DNA of 64,000 nt from Streptomyces formicae (GTDB lineage Bacteria; Actinomycetota; Actinomycetes; Streptomycetales; Streptomycetaceae), in assembly GCF_002556545.1 (NCBI RefSeq), contig NZ_CP022685.1:8844001-8908000 (forward strand), written 5' to 3'. The stretch's first letter is position 1, and each line of letters starts with the position of its first letter. Positions 35,301-42,660 of the stretch are shown here, piece after piece. The translations under genes were made by a program, and so were the position numbers. The notes below the pieces were generated by a model. It was not told where the DNA came from. It saw only the letters and a program-made list of their open reading frames with translations, and did not search any database.

Positions 35301-36278
35301 CAGCAGATCGCGTGCCTGCCGCGCGGTCTCCCGCATCAGCTCCCGTACGGTCAGCTCGCCCCGGCACCGCACGGCGAGCGGCAGGACGTTGGCCAGCATC
35401 GAGGGGACCGCGCGGCAGACCTTGCCGGTGCGGCTGGTGACGGTCAGGTCGAGGGAGACCTGCGCGCGGCCCGTGAGCCGGTGCACGTACAGGGCGAGGG
35501 CCGCCATGGCGACCGCGGGCAGACTCGTCCTGGCCTGCCGGGCGAGCCCCCGCAGCGCCTCGGCCGCGGCGGGGGCGATGTGCCCCGTCTCCCGGTGCGG
35601 AAGGTTCGTCAGCGGCTTCAGGCGAGCCGTCGTACCCGGGACGGGGTCCCGCGTACGCACCTGTTCGGACCAGTAGGAGAGGTCCTCCTGCCAGCGTGGC
35701 GAGTGCCGGTAGGCGTCCTCGTCGGCGATCAGTTCGGCCAGCGTGGGCCACGGCGCGGGCGCGACGGAACGCCCCTGCTCCAGGGCGGTGTAGATCTCCG
35801 CGAGACGCTGGATGAACAGGGAGAACCCGTAGCCGTCAAGGGCGATGTGATGAACGCCGATGTACAGCAGACGGCGCTCCTCCTCGGTGCGCAGCAGGGC
35901 CACGGACAATGCGACGCCGTGCCGCAGATCGATCGGCCGGAACAGCCGGGAGCGCATCCACGCCTGCGCGGCCTGCGCGGGGGAGGGCGCGTCGCGCAGG
36001 TCGTGCCGTTCGATGGGCGAGGGCGGATCGTCCGTGAGGATCTGCCGGACCTGCCCCCGATCACCCTCCTCGAAGCGGACCCGGAGCGCTTCCGTGTCCT
36101 GGACCGCCCGGCGCAGCGCCTCTTCGAGCAACTCCTCGTCGAGCGGCCCGGTGATCTCCATGAACTCGGCCGCGCATCCGGTCGGACTCGTGGGATCCAA
36201 CTGCTGGTAGAGCCACATCCCGTGCTGGGATGCCGTGAGCGGCAGCCGCCGGCCTTCGCTTCCGAATTTGACGTGCAT
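32304..36278 (-). CDS. Single-module NRPS: condensation-adenylation-PCP-thioesterase
   Basis: 1324 residues. C domain ~1-430 with the catalytic VHHIALDG (His143-His144, Asp148); A domain ~450-960 with YTSGSSGRPKGVVVEH, NYYGPTE and RTGDLVRW; PCP with LGGNSL (phosphopantetheine Ser1015); TE ~1080-1324 with GWSLGG (Ser1147). The order is that of EntF. Specificity-pocket residues read from the A domain include Asp (FDTSWE), Asp (FLDVTPSY), Gly (MVGGE) and Val-Asp after GPTECT; a second acidic residue would suit a basic or polar side chain, but I cannot name the amino acid. No MbtH, second NRPS or aryl starter gene is next to it, so its partner is elsewhere or it condenses a loose acyl donor. Confidence 0.95.
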   Translation of the reverse strand: MHVKFGSEGRRLPLTASQHGMWLYQQLDPTSPTGCAAEFMEITGPLDEELLEEALRRAVQDTEALRVRFEEGDRGQVRQILTDDPPSPIERHDLRDAPSPAQAAQAWMRSRLFRPIDLRHGVALSVALLRTEEERRLLYIGVHHIALDGYGFSLFIQRLAEIYTALEQGRSVAPAPWPTLAELIADEDAYRHSPRWQEDLSYWSEQVRTRDPVPGTTARLKPLTNLPHRETGHIAPAAAEALRGLARQARTSLPAVAMAALALYVHRLTGRAQVSLDLTVTSRTGKVCRAVPSMLANVLPLAVRCRGELTVRELMRETARQARDLLRHQRFPAGHLVRDLGAPKPGGFLGDWGINIMGYDEPLAFGRCPATLHNLSNGPCDGLAVNVYERSADGTLRIDFNAGADTYPPAEVRAHHERFLALLETLAAADPELPVGSLDVLTHADRGRLSAVHGPTPEVPARLLPELVQERARRTPEARAVVDRVTSLTYRELNSRANRLARLLVAHGAGPERHVALALSRTAAYPLAVLAVLKAGAACVPLDPGHPAERLRHVLADTRPVCVVTDTAALDGLFDCPSVRIGADGAAEPGRPGAEGCGDHDLTDGDRVSPLLPRHPAYVSYTSGSSGRPKGVVVEHRSLTHLYFDHERELIAPAARAAGRPLRAALTAAFTFDTSWEGMLFLAAGQEVHVIDDGLRKDPDALTAYVAGHGIDFLDVTPSYLHQLIACGLLADGRDRPRLLMVGGEPLDAELWRTLRARPETVSYNYYGPTECTVDAVYCRLDAEGDAPVLGRPGHHVRAYVLDDTLRMLPPGTPGELYLAGPQVARGYLDRPELTEERFLPDPFDASGGRMYRTGDLVRWTPDDTLEFLGRADHQLSLWGNRIEPGEIENALTAHPCVGQAAVTVAHPATGAPALVAFVVSRTAQVPDDLRAWAAERLPDHLTPARYLALDRLPFTSHGKLDRAALPALADLHCPPAGRPARTPTERTLADLFAAVLGVRTVHLDDNFFALGGNSLSAYRLAHRVRAELGKDLSLSTFFAAPTVAELCRYLMADHVPVADPFGMVLALRTSGTRPPLFCLHPAGGLGWCYAGLPRHLGPDQPVYAIQARGLSGADEPPATSEEMIDDYVAQVRSVQRHGPYHLLGWSLGGALAHAVAVRLQQDGEEVALLAMLDSTPIPAQRHLPADIDASAVHHLLEEAAGHPDPAAAGGAKGVSDPPRAEKAHPPGIELLTDEKIAAVTSVLANYAALHGTYTPAVFDGDLLSFDAAASDAAVGAGEQWRAWVTGTVESHPVAAAHGAMTQPGPLAHICDILAQRLTPVVRR

Positions 36279-36359
36279 GGACGTGCTCTCCTGCCGACAC
36301 GGTGGGTTCGGGACGTAAGGGCCAACGAACGACGGCGGAGGGAGTACTGGCCGGGCGCG

Positions 36360-37025
36360 CTATACCCCGCCGAGCGCGGATACCAGGCTCGCGACCGTGA
36401 CGGTGTTGAAGACGAAGGCGATCACCGAATTGGCCGCCACGGTCCGCCGCATGGCCCGTGTGGTCACGTTGACGTCGGTGGCGCCGAACGTCGTCATCGC
36501 GGCCAGGGCGAAGTAGACGTGGTCGGCCCAGCCGGGCGCCTCGTCTCCGGGGAAGTCGAGCGCCTGCTCGTTCTCCACGAGGTTGTCGGCCTGGAAGGTG
36601 ACGGCGAAGGCCACGACCACGCAGATCCAGGCGAGGACGACCAGGGCGAGAGCCACCAGGGTGCGTGGCAGGGCGGCGAAGGTGGTGCCGAGGTGGCCGG
36701 GCAGCCACAGCACCGCGACCACCAGCGCGGCGGCCGCGATGAGCAGCGACGCCCCGGGTCCGGGTGCGGTCCCGAACACGTAGCGCTGCAGGAACGTGCC
36801 ACGGGCTTCCCGCTCTGCCCAGGAACGGACCTGCTCCGGAGCGGCCTTCATGAACGCGGTCAAGGTGATCGCGAGGTAGGGCAACAGGTAGGCGAAGAGT
36901 ACGAGGACACCGACGTCCGCCGTCGAGATCCGCACCACGCGGTCGTAGGAGAGCAGCACCGCCGCGCCCGCCGCGAAGGCCAGGCACACCGCCGATCGGC
37001 GCCGTTCGGAGAGCCAGCGATTCAC
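36360..37025 (-). CDS. DUF1345 membrane protein
   Basis: 221 residues with about six hydrophobic helices. The segment [20 protein letters not shown] followed by two C-terminal helices is the DUF1345 signature and resembles the pore-helix and filter region of two-TM ion channels. GTG start at 37025 with GGGAGG 6 bases upstream. Channel function is an inference from this pattern. Confidence 0.82.
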   Translation of the reverse strand: MNRWLSERRRSAVCLAFAAGAAVLLSYDRVVRISTADVGVLVLFAYLLPYLAITLTAFMKAAPEQVRSWAEREARGTFLQRYVFGTAPGPGASLLIAAAALVVAVLWLPGHLGTTFAALPRTLVALALVVLAWICVVVAFAVTFQADNLVENEQALDFPGDEAPGWADHVYFALAAMTTFGATDVNVTTRAMRRTVAANSVIAFVFNTVTVASLVSALGGV

Positions 37026-37161
37026 GGGCGGCCTCCCTGGGGCGGACGGCATGCTGAAGGGTGAGATCCCGGCCGATGCTAAGGGCGCTGAGGGGTTCCG
37101 GCTCCCCGGCGGAGGCATCCGGACGCGGTGTCTCCCCGTGGTCCAGGGGCTGCGTCCGGCC

Positions 37162-37794
37162 TCACCAAGGGCGCGTGAGGGTGTCGAGCCGGGCTGCGAG
37201 GTCGGGGTGGGCGGCGGCCAGATGGGGGCGGGCGGCGGTCAGGGGGGTGAGGAGTTCGGCGGGGTCGTCGTGGGCGAGTGCCGCGTGGAGTTCGCGGAGC
37301 GGGCGGTCGGCCGCGGCGGGCAGGTTGGTGAGCGCGGTGATCTGACCGGCCAGGCGGCGCAGGTCGGCCGCGTTCCGGCGGGCCCAGGTGGCGGTGTCGC
37401 GCTCGGCGGCGCGGGCCTGGCGGGTGGCCTGGACGCGCTGCTCGCCGGTGGTCCCGGTGGGGCCGGGGCGATTGCGCAGGTAGCGGCGTTCGGCTGCCTG
37501 ACGGCTGGCCACGCCCAGGGGGTGGGCGAGGTCGGCCCAGCTGGCGCCCGCGAGGCGGGCCGTGTCGATCAGGCCGCTCTCCCATCCGGCGAGCTGTTCG
37601 CGGACCTGCCGCAGCAGCGTCAGGGAGGCCAGCGCCTGTTCCGGTCCTGGCTCGGAGCCGGGGGCGTCGGGGGCCTCGTGCCCGGCGGTGCGCAGGGCGT
37701 CCTCAATGGCGTTGAGAGCCGCAGTGGCGGCGAGGAACGAAGCCGGGCTGTGGGCGTCAGCGTCGGCACGACGGGGCTGGTCGGCTGCGGTCAC
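37162..37794 (-). CDS. rheA: RheA-like repressor of hsp18
   Basis: 210 residues, mainly helical, with a central DNA-binding-like segment [20 protein letters not shown] and then [13 protein letters not shown]. This is the family called Hsp18 transcriptional regulator in streptomycetes. It is divergent from hsp18, and the sites between the genes match the RheA operator known from S. albus (TGTCATC-N5-GATGACA). RheA is a thermosensor that lets go of DNA on heating. GTG start at 37794 with GGGAGG upstream. Confidence 0.87.
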   Translation of the reverse strand: MTAADQPRRADADAHSPASFLAATAALNAIEDALRTAGHEAPDAPGSEPGPEQALASLTLLRQVREQLAGWESGLIDTARLAGASWADLAHPLGVASRQAAERRYLRNRPGPTGTTGEQRVQATRQARAAERDTATWARRNAADLRRLAGQITALTNLPAAADRPLRELHAALAHDDPAELLTPLTAARPHLAAAHPDLAARLDTLTRPW

Positions 37795-37822
37795 AGGCAC
37801 CTCCCTCTTGGTGTCATCCCGT

Positions 37823-37869
37823 GGTGTCATCCATTGGACGACACCTTGTTTGTCATCCAATGGATGACA
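37823..37869. promoter_or_regulatory. Two RheA-type operators between rheA and hsp18
   Basis: Site 2 (37851-37869) is a perfect palindrome TGTCATCCA-A-TGGATGACA, that is TGTCATC-N5-GATGACA. Site 1 (37823-37845) is GGTGTCATCCA-T-TGGACGACACC with one mismatch. Centres are 26 bp apart. A third half-site (TGTCATCC) lies at 37812-37819 just before the rheA leader. Confidence 0.88.
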
Positions 37870-37934
37870 TGCTACAACAGTGTCAGTGCAGCGCATTGGC
37901 AGCAACTGCCCGAACTTCTGGAGGTGTTCTCACG

Positions 37935-38366
37935 ATGTTGATGCGCACTGACCCCTTCCGTGAGCTGGACCGGCTGACGCAGCACCTGATGGGCCCGGGC
38001 ACCTGGTCGAAGCCTTCGGCGATGCCGATGGACGCCTACCGCGAGGGCGACGAGTACGTGGTGGCCTTCGACGTCCCCGGCGTCAGCGCGGACGCGATCG
38101 ACATCGACGTCGAGCGGAACATGCTCACCGTCAAGGCCGAGCGGCGGCCCGCGACGAAGGCCGATGAGGTCCAGATGGAACTGTCGGAGCGGCCGCTGGG
38201 CGTCTTCTCGCGCCAGATCGTGCTCGCCGACACCCTCGACACCGAGCACATCAAGGCGGACTACGACGCGGGGGTGCTGACCCTGCGCATCCCGATCGCC
38301 GAGCGTGCCAAGCCCCGCAAGATCTCCATCGGCGTCGGCTCCGGCCGCAAGGAGATCTCCGGCTGA
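37935..38366 (+). CDS. hsp18: Hsp18, Hsp20/alpha-crystallin small heat shock protein
   Basis: 143 residues, the same length as S. albus Hsp18. The alpha-crystallin domain runs from ~40 ([20 protein letters not shown]) to ~130 and includes the [11 protein letters not shown] strand that binds in dimerisation. The start [14 protein letters not shown] has GGAGGT about 10 bases upstream; a second ATG two codons later is possible. ATP-independent holdase, repressed by RheA at normal temperature. Confidence 0.96.
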   Translation: MLMRTDPFRELDRLTQHLMGPGTWSKPSAMPMDAYREGDEYVVAFDVPGVSADAIDIDVERNMLTVKAERRPATKADEVQMELSERPLGVFSRQIVLADTLDTEHIKADYDAGVLTLRIPIAERAKPRKISIGVGSGRKEISG

Positions 38367-38378
38367 CACCGGCCGGAC

Positions 38379-38429
38379 GGGTGCGGCGGACGGGCGCCTC
38401 GTCTCCCCCTCGCCCCGCCCGCCGCACCC
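38379..38429 (+). terminator. Hairpin terminator of hsp18
   Basis: Perfect 11-bp arms GGGTGCGGCGG (38379-38389) and CCGCCGCACCC (38419-38429) around a 29-nt loop, 12 bp after the hsp18 stop. No U tract, as is common in streptomycetes. Confidence 0.6.
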
Positions 38430-38627
38430 CCTCGGACGGTTCCGAGGAACTGAGGGGCGCCGCGAAGACTCTGCGACGCGCGCCTTCCGAAGGGCTTCGC
38501 CCGGATCCCGCTCCAGCTCCCTTCGGCTACGACCTGCTCTTCGGCCGCCCCCGGCCCAACTGACCCATGCCGCGGTGCCGCACGTCGGCACCGCCCCATC
38601 CCGGCTCGACGAAAGGCAGACAACGCA

Positions 38628-39074
38628 GTGATCACCGACGTACGCGCACCGCTTGAGCACCAGCAGCCGTACGGGACGGCGTATGAGCAGATGCTGGAGA
38701 AGGTCCGCTACGAGGGCGCCTACCCCACCCGCGAGCGGGCCGACCAGGCCGTCCGCCTGGTTCTCGCGGGACTCGGGCGCCAGCTGACCGGCGACGAACG
38801 CGTCGCCCTGGCCCGGGCCCTGCCCTTCGAGGCCGCGCGCGTCCTGACGGCGCAGGTCCCCGCCATCCAGCCGCTGACCGGCTGGGCCTTCGTCAAGGAC
38901 CTCGCCGCCCGTGCCGGAGCCTCCCTGGCCACCACCCGCTGGGACACCGGCTCCGTGTTCTCCGCCGTCGCCGCCTGCGCGGGACCCGACCTGATCACCC
39001 GGATCCTCCAGCAACTCCCCACCGGCTACGCCCTGTTGTTCGGCCGAGCCGAACTCGTCAGCCGCGCCGCGTGA
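38628..39074 (+). CDS. DUF2267 protein
   Basis: 148 residues; helical repeats with ADQAVRLVLAGLGRQLTGDE and ARALPFEAARVLTAQVP are typical of DUF2267, a family often near heat-shock and CBS genes. GTG start, RBS GAAAGG. Function unknown. Its 3' end overlaps that of the convergent TetR gene by 17 bp. Confidence 0.88.
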   Translation: MITDVRAPLEHQQPYGTAYEQMLEKVRYEGAYPTRERADQAVRLVLAGLGRQLTGDERVALARALPFEAARVLTAQVPAIQPLTGWAFVKDLAARAGASLATTRWDTGSVFSAVAACAGPDLITRILQQLPTGYALLFGRAELVSRAA

Positions 39075-39645
39075 CCTGGCCGCGTCGGCCGGTGCGCTGA
39101 GCGAGCCCGTCGAGGATGAGGGCGAGACCCGCCTCGAACGCCGCCTCGTGGTCGAGGACGGGAACATCGGCCGGCAGGTCTTCGCCCGGGCCCGGGTCCG
39201 CCTGCTCCTCCAGGACACAGCCGACCGTGTACCGGCCGACGGCCAGCATCGCCATCTGCGCGTCCTTCTCGGGCACGCCGGAAGCGACGAGGAAGGCCAT
39301 CTTGTGGCGGATCCGGTCGAGGTCGCTGGTCGGCGTGGTACCGGCGTGCAGGCGCGCGCCGTCGCGGCGCTCCAGCAGCGTGCGCCGGAAACTGCGCGCG
39401 TTCTCCAGGAACCACTCGCGCCAGTCGTCCTCGGGTGACGGGAGCGGCGCGGCGGCGTGCGGGGCCAAGGCGGCCTTCGCCATGGCCGTCAGAAGGTCCT
39501 TCTTGGTCCGGAAGTGGTAGTAGAGCGACGGCTGTTCGACGCCGAGGCGTGTGGCCAGCCGCCGGGTGCTCACGGTTTCCAGGCCCACTTCGTCGAGCAG
39601 GTCCAGCGCCTCGGTGACGACGGTCTCGCGGTTCATCTTGGTCAC
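39058..39645 (-). CDS. TetR-class repressor with tetracycline-contact residues
   Basis: 195 residues. The HTH (STRRLATRLGVEQPSLYYHF) and the C-terminal core (AVGRYTVGCVLEEQA) follow the classical TetR of tetracycline resistance. With this numbering the positions that touch tetracycline or its Mg ion in TetR keep the same residue: Asn82, Phe86, His100, Pro105, Glu147. TetR Arg104 is Thr here and His139 is Arg-like (Arg138). GTG start at 39645; no good RBS. Tandem tetO-like dyads lie between it and the divergent monooxygenase. Confidence 0.9.
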   Translation of the reverse strand: MTKMNRETVVTEALDLLDEVGLETVSTRRLATRLGVEQPSLYYHFRTKKDLLTAMAKAALAPHAAAPLPSPEDDWREWFLENARSFRRTLLERRDGARLHAGTTPTSDLDRIRHKMAFLVASGVPEKDAQMAMLAVGRYTVGCVLEEQADPGPGEDLPADVPVLDHEAAFEAGLALILDGLAQRTGRRGQVTRRG

Positions 39646-39653
39646 GTTGACAA

Positions 39654-39701
39654 TCTATCGCTGATAGAAGACTCTGGAAAGGAATCAATCACCGATAGAT
39701 T
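39654..39701. promoter_or_regulatory. Tandem tetO-like operators
   Basis: O1 at 39654-39668 is TCTATC-GCT-GATAGA, a perfect dyad differing from classical tetO only in the central bases. O2 at 39683-39701 is AATCAATC-ACC-GATAGATT with one mismatch between arms. Centres are 31 bp apart, like O1/O2 of Tn10-type systems. They cover the only promoter space for both divergent genes. Confidence 0.88.
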
Positions 39702-39715
39702 CTGAGGTGGGCGGC

Positions 39716-40999
39716 ATGGCGGGCAGGACCACGAAGCGCTCCCTGCGGGTTCTCGTCGCCGGTGGCGGGATCGCCGGGCAGGCGCTCGCCTTCTGGCTCA
39801 CCCGCGGTGGTCACCGGGTGACGGTGGTGGAGCGCTTCCCCGCGCTGCGCGCCTCGGGCGCTCAGGTCGACCTGCGCGGTCAGGGCATCGAGGCGGTCGA
39901 GCGCATGGAGCTCCTGGAGACCGTGCGCGGCAAGCTGGTGGACGAGGCGGGCGTGGCCTTCGTCGACTCCCGAGGACGGCGGAAAGCGACGATCATGGCC
40001 AACACCTCGGGCAAGGGCCGCCAGACCCTCACCTCGGAGTACGAGATCATGCGCGGCGACCTGGTCCGCATCCTCCATGACGCGACCAAGGACGATACCG
40101 AGTACGTCTTCGGCAAGAGCGTCGACGGCTTCGACCAGGACGAGCGGCATGTCACCGCCCGCTTCTCCGACGGCACCTCCGGCGCGTACGACCTGTTGAT
40201 CGGCGCGGACGGACAGGGCTCACGCATCCGGCGGGCGCTGCTGCCGGAGGGCTTCGACCCGTACTGGCGCGTCGGCATCCACATGGCGTACTGGTTCGTC
40301 CCGCGCATCGCCTCCGACACCGACATCCGCGACACCTACATGGCCCCGGGCGGCCGCCAGATCATGCGGCGCAGCCACAACGCGACCGAGACCCAGGCGT
40401 ACTTCGTGCTGCGCGAGGAGTCGGCGGAAGCCTCCGCGATCCACCGCGCGCCCGTCGAGCGGCAACAGCGGTTCTGGGCCGACCGGTTCCGCGACGCGGG
40501 CTGGCAGACCGAGCGTTTCGTCGACGGTATGAAGGACAGCCCGTTCTTCTACTCCCAGGAGATCGCCCAGGTGCGCACCGACACCTGGTCAGAGGGCCGC
40601 GTGGTCCTGGCCGGTGACGCCGCGCACTGCGCGTCCCCCTACAGCGGCATGGGCGTCTCCGGCGGCCTGGTCGGCGCGTACGTCCTGTCCGGCGAGGTCA
40701 ACCGGCACGCCGACGACCTGCCCACCGCCCTGACGCACTACGACCGCGTCCTGCGGCCCTTCGTCGACGAGATCCAGGCCGAGGTCAACCCCCGCATCCT
40801 GCGCGTGGGCATGCCCATGAACAAGCACGCCATCAGCGCCTTCCAGAACGCCACGGCACTGGCCTGCTTCTTCCGCGTTCCCGACCTGGTCGCGCGGTTC
40901 TCCAAGGAGGACCGCGGGGGCGGCTGGAAATTGCCGAACTACACGGAGGCGCGTGCCGCGTGCCATGTACGGTCCAGGGAATCCTGCGAGTCACGATGA
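39716..40999 (+). CDS. Class A flavoprotein monooxygenase, Tet(X)-like candidate
   Basis: 427 residues. FAD-binding GGGIAGQALAFWLTRGGHRV at the N terminus, ERFPALRASGAQVDLRGQGI after it, DLLIGADGQGSRIRRAL in the middle and VVLAGDAAHCASPYSGMGVS for the FAD ribityl contact. This is the p-hydroxybenzoate hydroxylase fold used by tetracycline-inactivating Tet(X) enzymes, and the control by a TetR with tetO-like sites points the same way (inference). I chose ATG 39716 (GAGG upstream) over GTG 39707. The C-terminal tail is rather long and basic. Confidence 0.88.
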   Translation: MAGRTTKRSLRVLVAGGGIAGQALAFWLTRGGHRVTVVERFPALRASGAQVDLRGQGIEAVERMELLETVRGKLVDEAGVAFVDSRGRRKATIMANTSGKGRQTLTSEYEIMRGDLVRILHDATKDDTEYVFGKSVDGFDQDERHVTARFSDGTSGAYDLLIGADGQGSRIRRALLPEGFDPYWRVGIHMAYWFVPRIASDTDIRDTYMAPGGRQIMRRSHNATETQAYFVLREESAEASAIHRAPVERQQRFWADRFRDAGWQTERFVDGMKDSPFFYSQEIAQVRTDTWSEGRVVLAGDAAHCASPYSGMGVSGGLVGAYVLSGEVNRHADDLPTALTHYDRVLRPFVDEIQAEVNPRILRVGMPMNKHAISAFQNATALACFFRVPDLVARFSKEDRGGGWKLPNYTEARAACHVRSRESCESR

Positions 41000-41054
41000 G
41001 TTCCGCGGCGTCCGGCGGTCCTCCTGTCGAACCCGTTACCGAGGAGGGCTTCTG

Positions 41055-41618
41055 ATGCGCAGCGTGACGTACTCGATGGGCGTCTCACTTGACGGCTACA
41101 TCGTCGGGCCGGACGGCGGCTTCGACTGGACGCAACCCGAAGAGGAGATCTTCCGCTTCGCCACCGACGAGGTACGGGACCTCGGCGTACACCTGTTGGG
41201 GCGGCGGCTGTACGAGTCGATGCTGTATTGGGAGACGGCCGACCAGCATCCGGCGATCGACTTCTCGACGCGCGAGTTCGCCGCGCTCTGGAAGCAGCTG
41301 CCCAAGGTCGTGTTCTCCAGCACGCTGTCGACGGTCCAGGGCCGTGCCCGCCTGGCCTCCGGCGGCCTGGCGGAAGAGATCGAGCGGCTGCGGGCCGAGC
41401 CGGGGGAGGGCGGCATCGCGATCGGCGGCGCGGCTCTCGCCGCCGAGGCGGCCGCGCTGGGACTGATCGACGAGTACCGGCCCAAGGTCTACCCGGCGCT
41501 GGTCGGCGGCGGCACTCCGTTCTTTCCCCAGCACGAGCACCGGGCGGATCTCGAACTCGTCGAGACCCGCACCTTCACGTCAGGAGTCGTCTACCTGCGC
41601 TACCGCGTGGTCCGCTAG
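41055..41618 (+). CDS. RibD-C / dihydrofolate reductase-like protein
   Basis: 187 residues; MGVSLDGYIVGPDGGFDW and the LLGRRLYESMLYWE helix are typical of the actinobacterial RibD C-terminal (DHFR-fold) family, with IDEYRPKVYPALVGGGTPFF near the end. NADPH-dependent reduction is likely; substrate unknown. GAGGAGG RBS. The stop overlaps the stop of the convergent enolase-superfamily gene. Confidence 0.9.
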   Translation: MRSVTYSMGVSLDGYIVGPDGGFDWTQPEEEIFRFATDEVRDLGVHLLGRRLYESMLYWETADQHPAIDFSTREFAALWKQLPKVVFSSTLSTVQGRARLASGGLAEEIERLRAEPGEGGIAIGGAALAAEAAALGLIDEYRPKVYPALVGGGTPFFPQHEHRADLELVETRTFTSGVVYLRYRVVR

Positions 41619-42660
41619 ACGACGCGATAAGGCTGGGCGCGGTCGACGGCCAGAGTCAGGCCGGTGCCGGGCACACCGTCGCGCGCGTGGTCGTGGAACC
41701 ACTCGAGGTGGCGCGCGTTCGGCACGGACGCGGCGGCATGGGCGTGGGCGTGCGGCGCGCAGTGGGCCGAGACGTCGAGGGCGACGGCCTGGGCGAGCGC
41801 GGCGGCCCGCAGCCAGACCGTGATGCCGCCGCACCGGGTGGCGTCCGCCTGAAAGCAGTCCACCGCGCCCGCCGCGAGCATGTGCGCGAAGTAGGGCAGC
41901 GTGTAGCCGTATTCGCCGACCGTGATGTCCAGGTCGGTGGCGGTGCGGAGGTCGGCGAGCGCCGTGAGGTGGTCGGAGGAGGCCGGCTCCTCGAACCACG
42001 TCACCCCTTGCGCGGACAGCGCGTGGGCGACGCGGACGGCCTGCTTGGCGTCGTAGGCGCCGTTGGCGTCCACGTACAGTGCGGTCGCGTCGCCCACGCT
42101 CGCGCGGGCCCGCGCCACCCGGCGCAGATCGCGTTCCTCCTCGCGGCCCCACGCCTCACCGATCTTGATCTTGACGCGGGGGATGCCGTCCCGCTCCACC
42201 CAGGCGCGCAGTTGACGCTCCTGCCGGTCGTCGTCGTACGTGGTGAAGCCGCCGCTGCCGTACACCGGCACGTCGTCCCGGGCCCTGCCGAGCAGCGTCA
42301 CCAGCGGCAGGTCGAGGAGACGGGCCTTGGCGTCCCACAGGGCGATGTCAACGGCCGCGATCGCCTGCGCCGCCACGCCGGGCAGCCCCGCGTCGCGGAC
42401 GGCGCGGTGCATCGCCTCGTGGCCAGCGGCACGTCGAAGGTGCCCGCACCGACGACGACGCCCGCGAGCAACTCGTCGACGACGCCTGCCGCGGCGGCGG
42501 GCGCGTAGGTGTGACCGAGGCCCGTGACGGGGCCGCACTCCACGGTGACCAGGACCATGGTGGTGCTGTCCGAGGCCAGCGTGCCGTCCGCCTCCGGCCC
42601 TTCGGTGGGCACGCGGTACACGGCCGTGTGCACCGCGTCCACCGTCGGTCCGTCGGTCAT
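41615..42660 (-). pseudogene. Enolase-superfamily (mandelate racemase/MLE) gene with a frameshift
   Basis: Starts MTDGPTVDAVHTAVYRVPTE at 42660 and stays in one frame to GAGTFDVPLA; from about 42425 the homologous sequence (HEAMHRAVRDAGLPGVAAQA) is in the other frame and continues to the stop at 41615. One base appears lost near 42415-42435. Otherwise the catalytic elements are intact: RVKIKIGEAW (K-x-K), YVDANGAYD, WFEEPAS and TVGEYGYTLP as metal ligands. The start overlaps the stop of the TPP-enzyme gene (ATGA), so the two were one operon. Either a recent pseudogene or an assembly error. Confidence 0.82.

Noticed and set aside
32304..36278. Naming the amino acid used by the NRPS
   Set aside because: The pocket residues could be aligned only by eye, with a one-residue uncertainty in the first block, so a specificity call would be a guess.
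30570..37064. A 2164-codon open frame on the plus strand opposite the kinase and NRPS genes
   Set aside because: Mirror frame of very GC-rich genes; the translation is Arg/Gly/Val-rich without domains, while the minus strand holds complete NRPS and kinase motifs.
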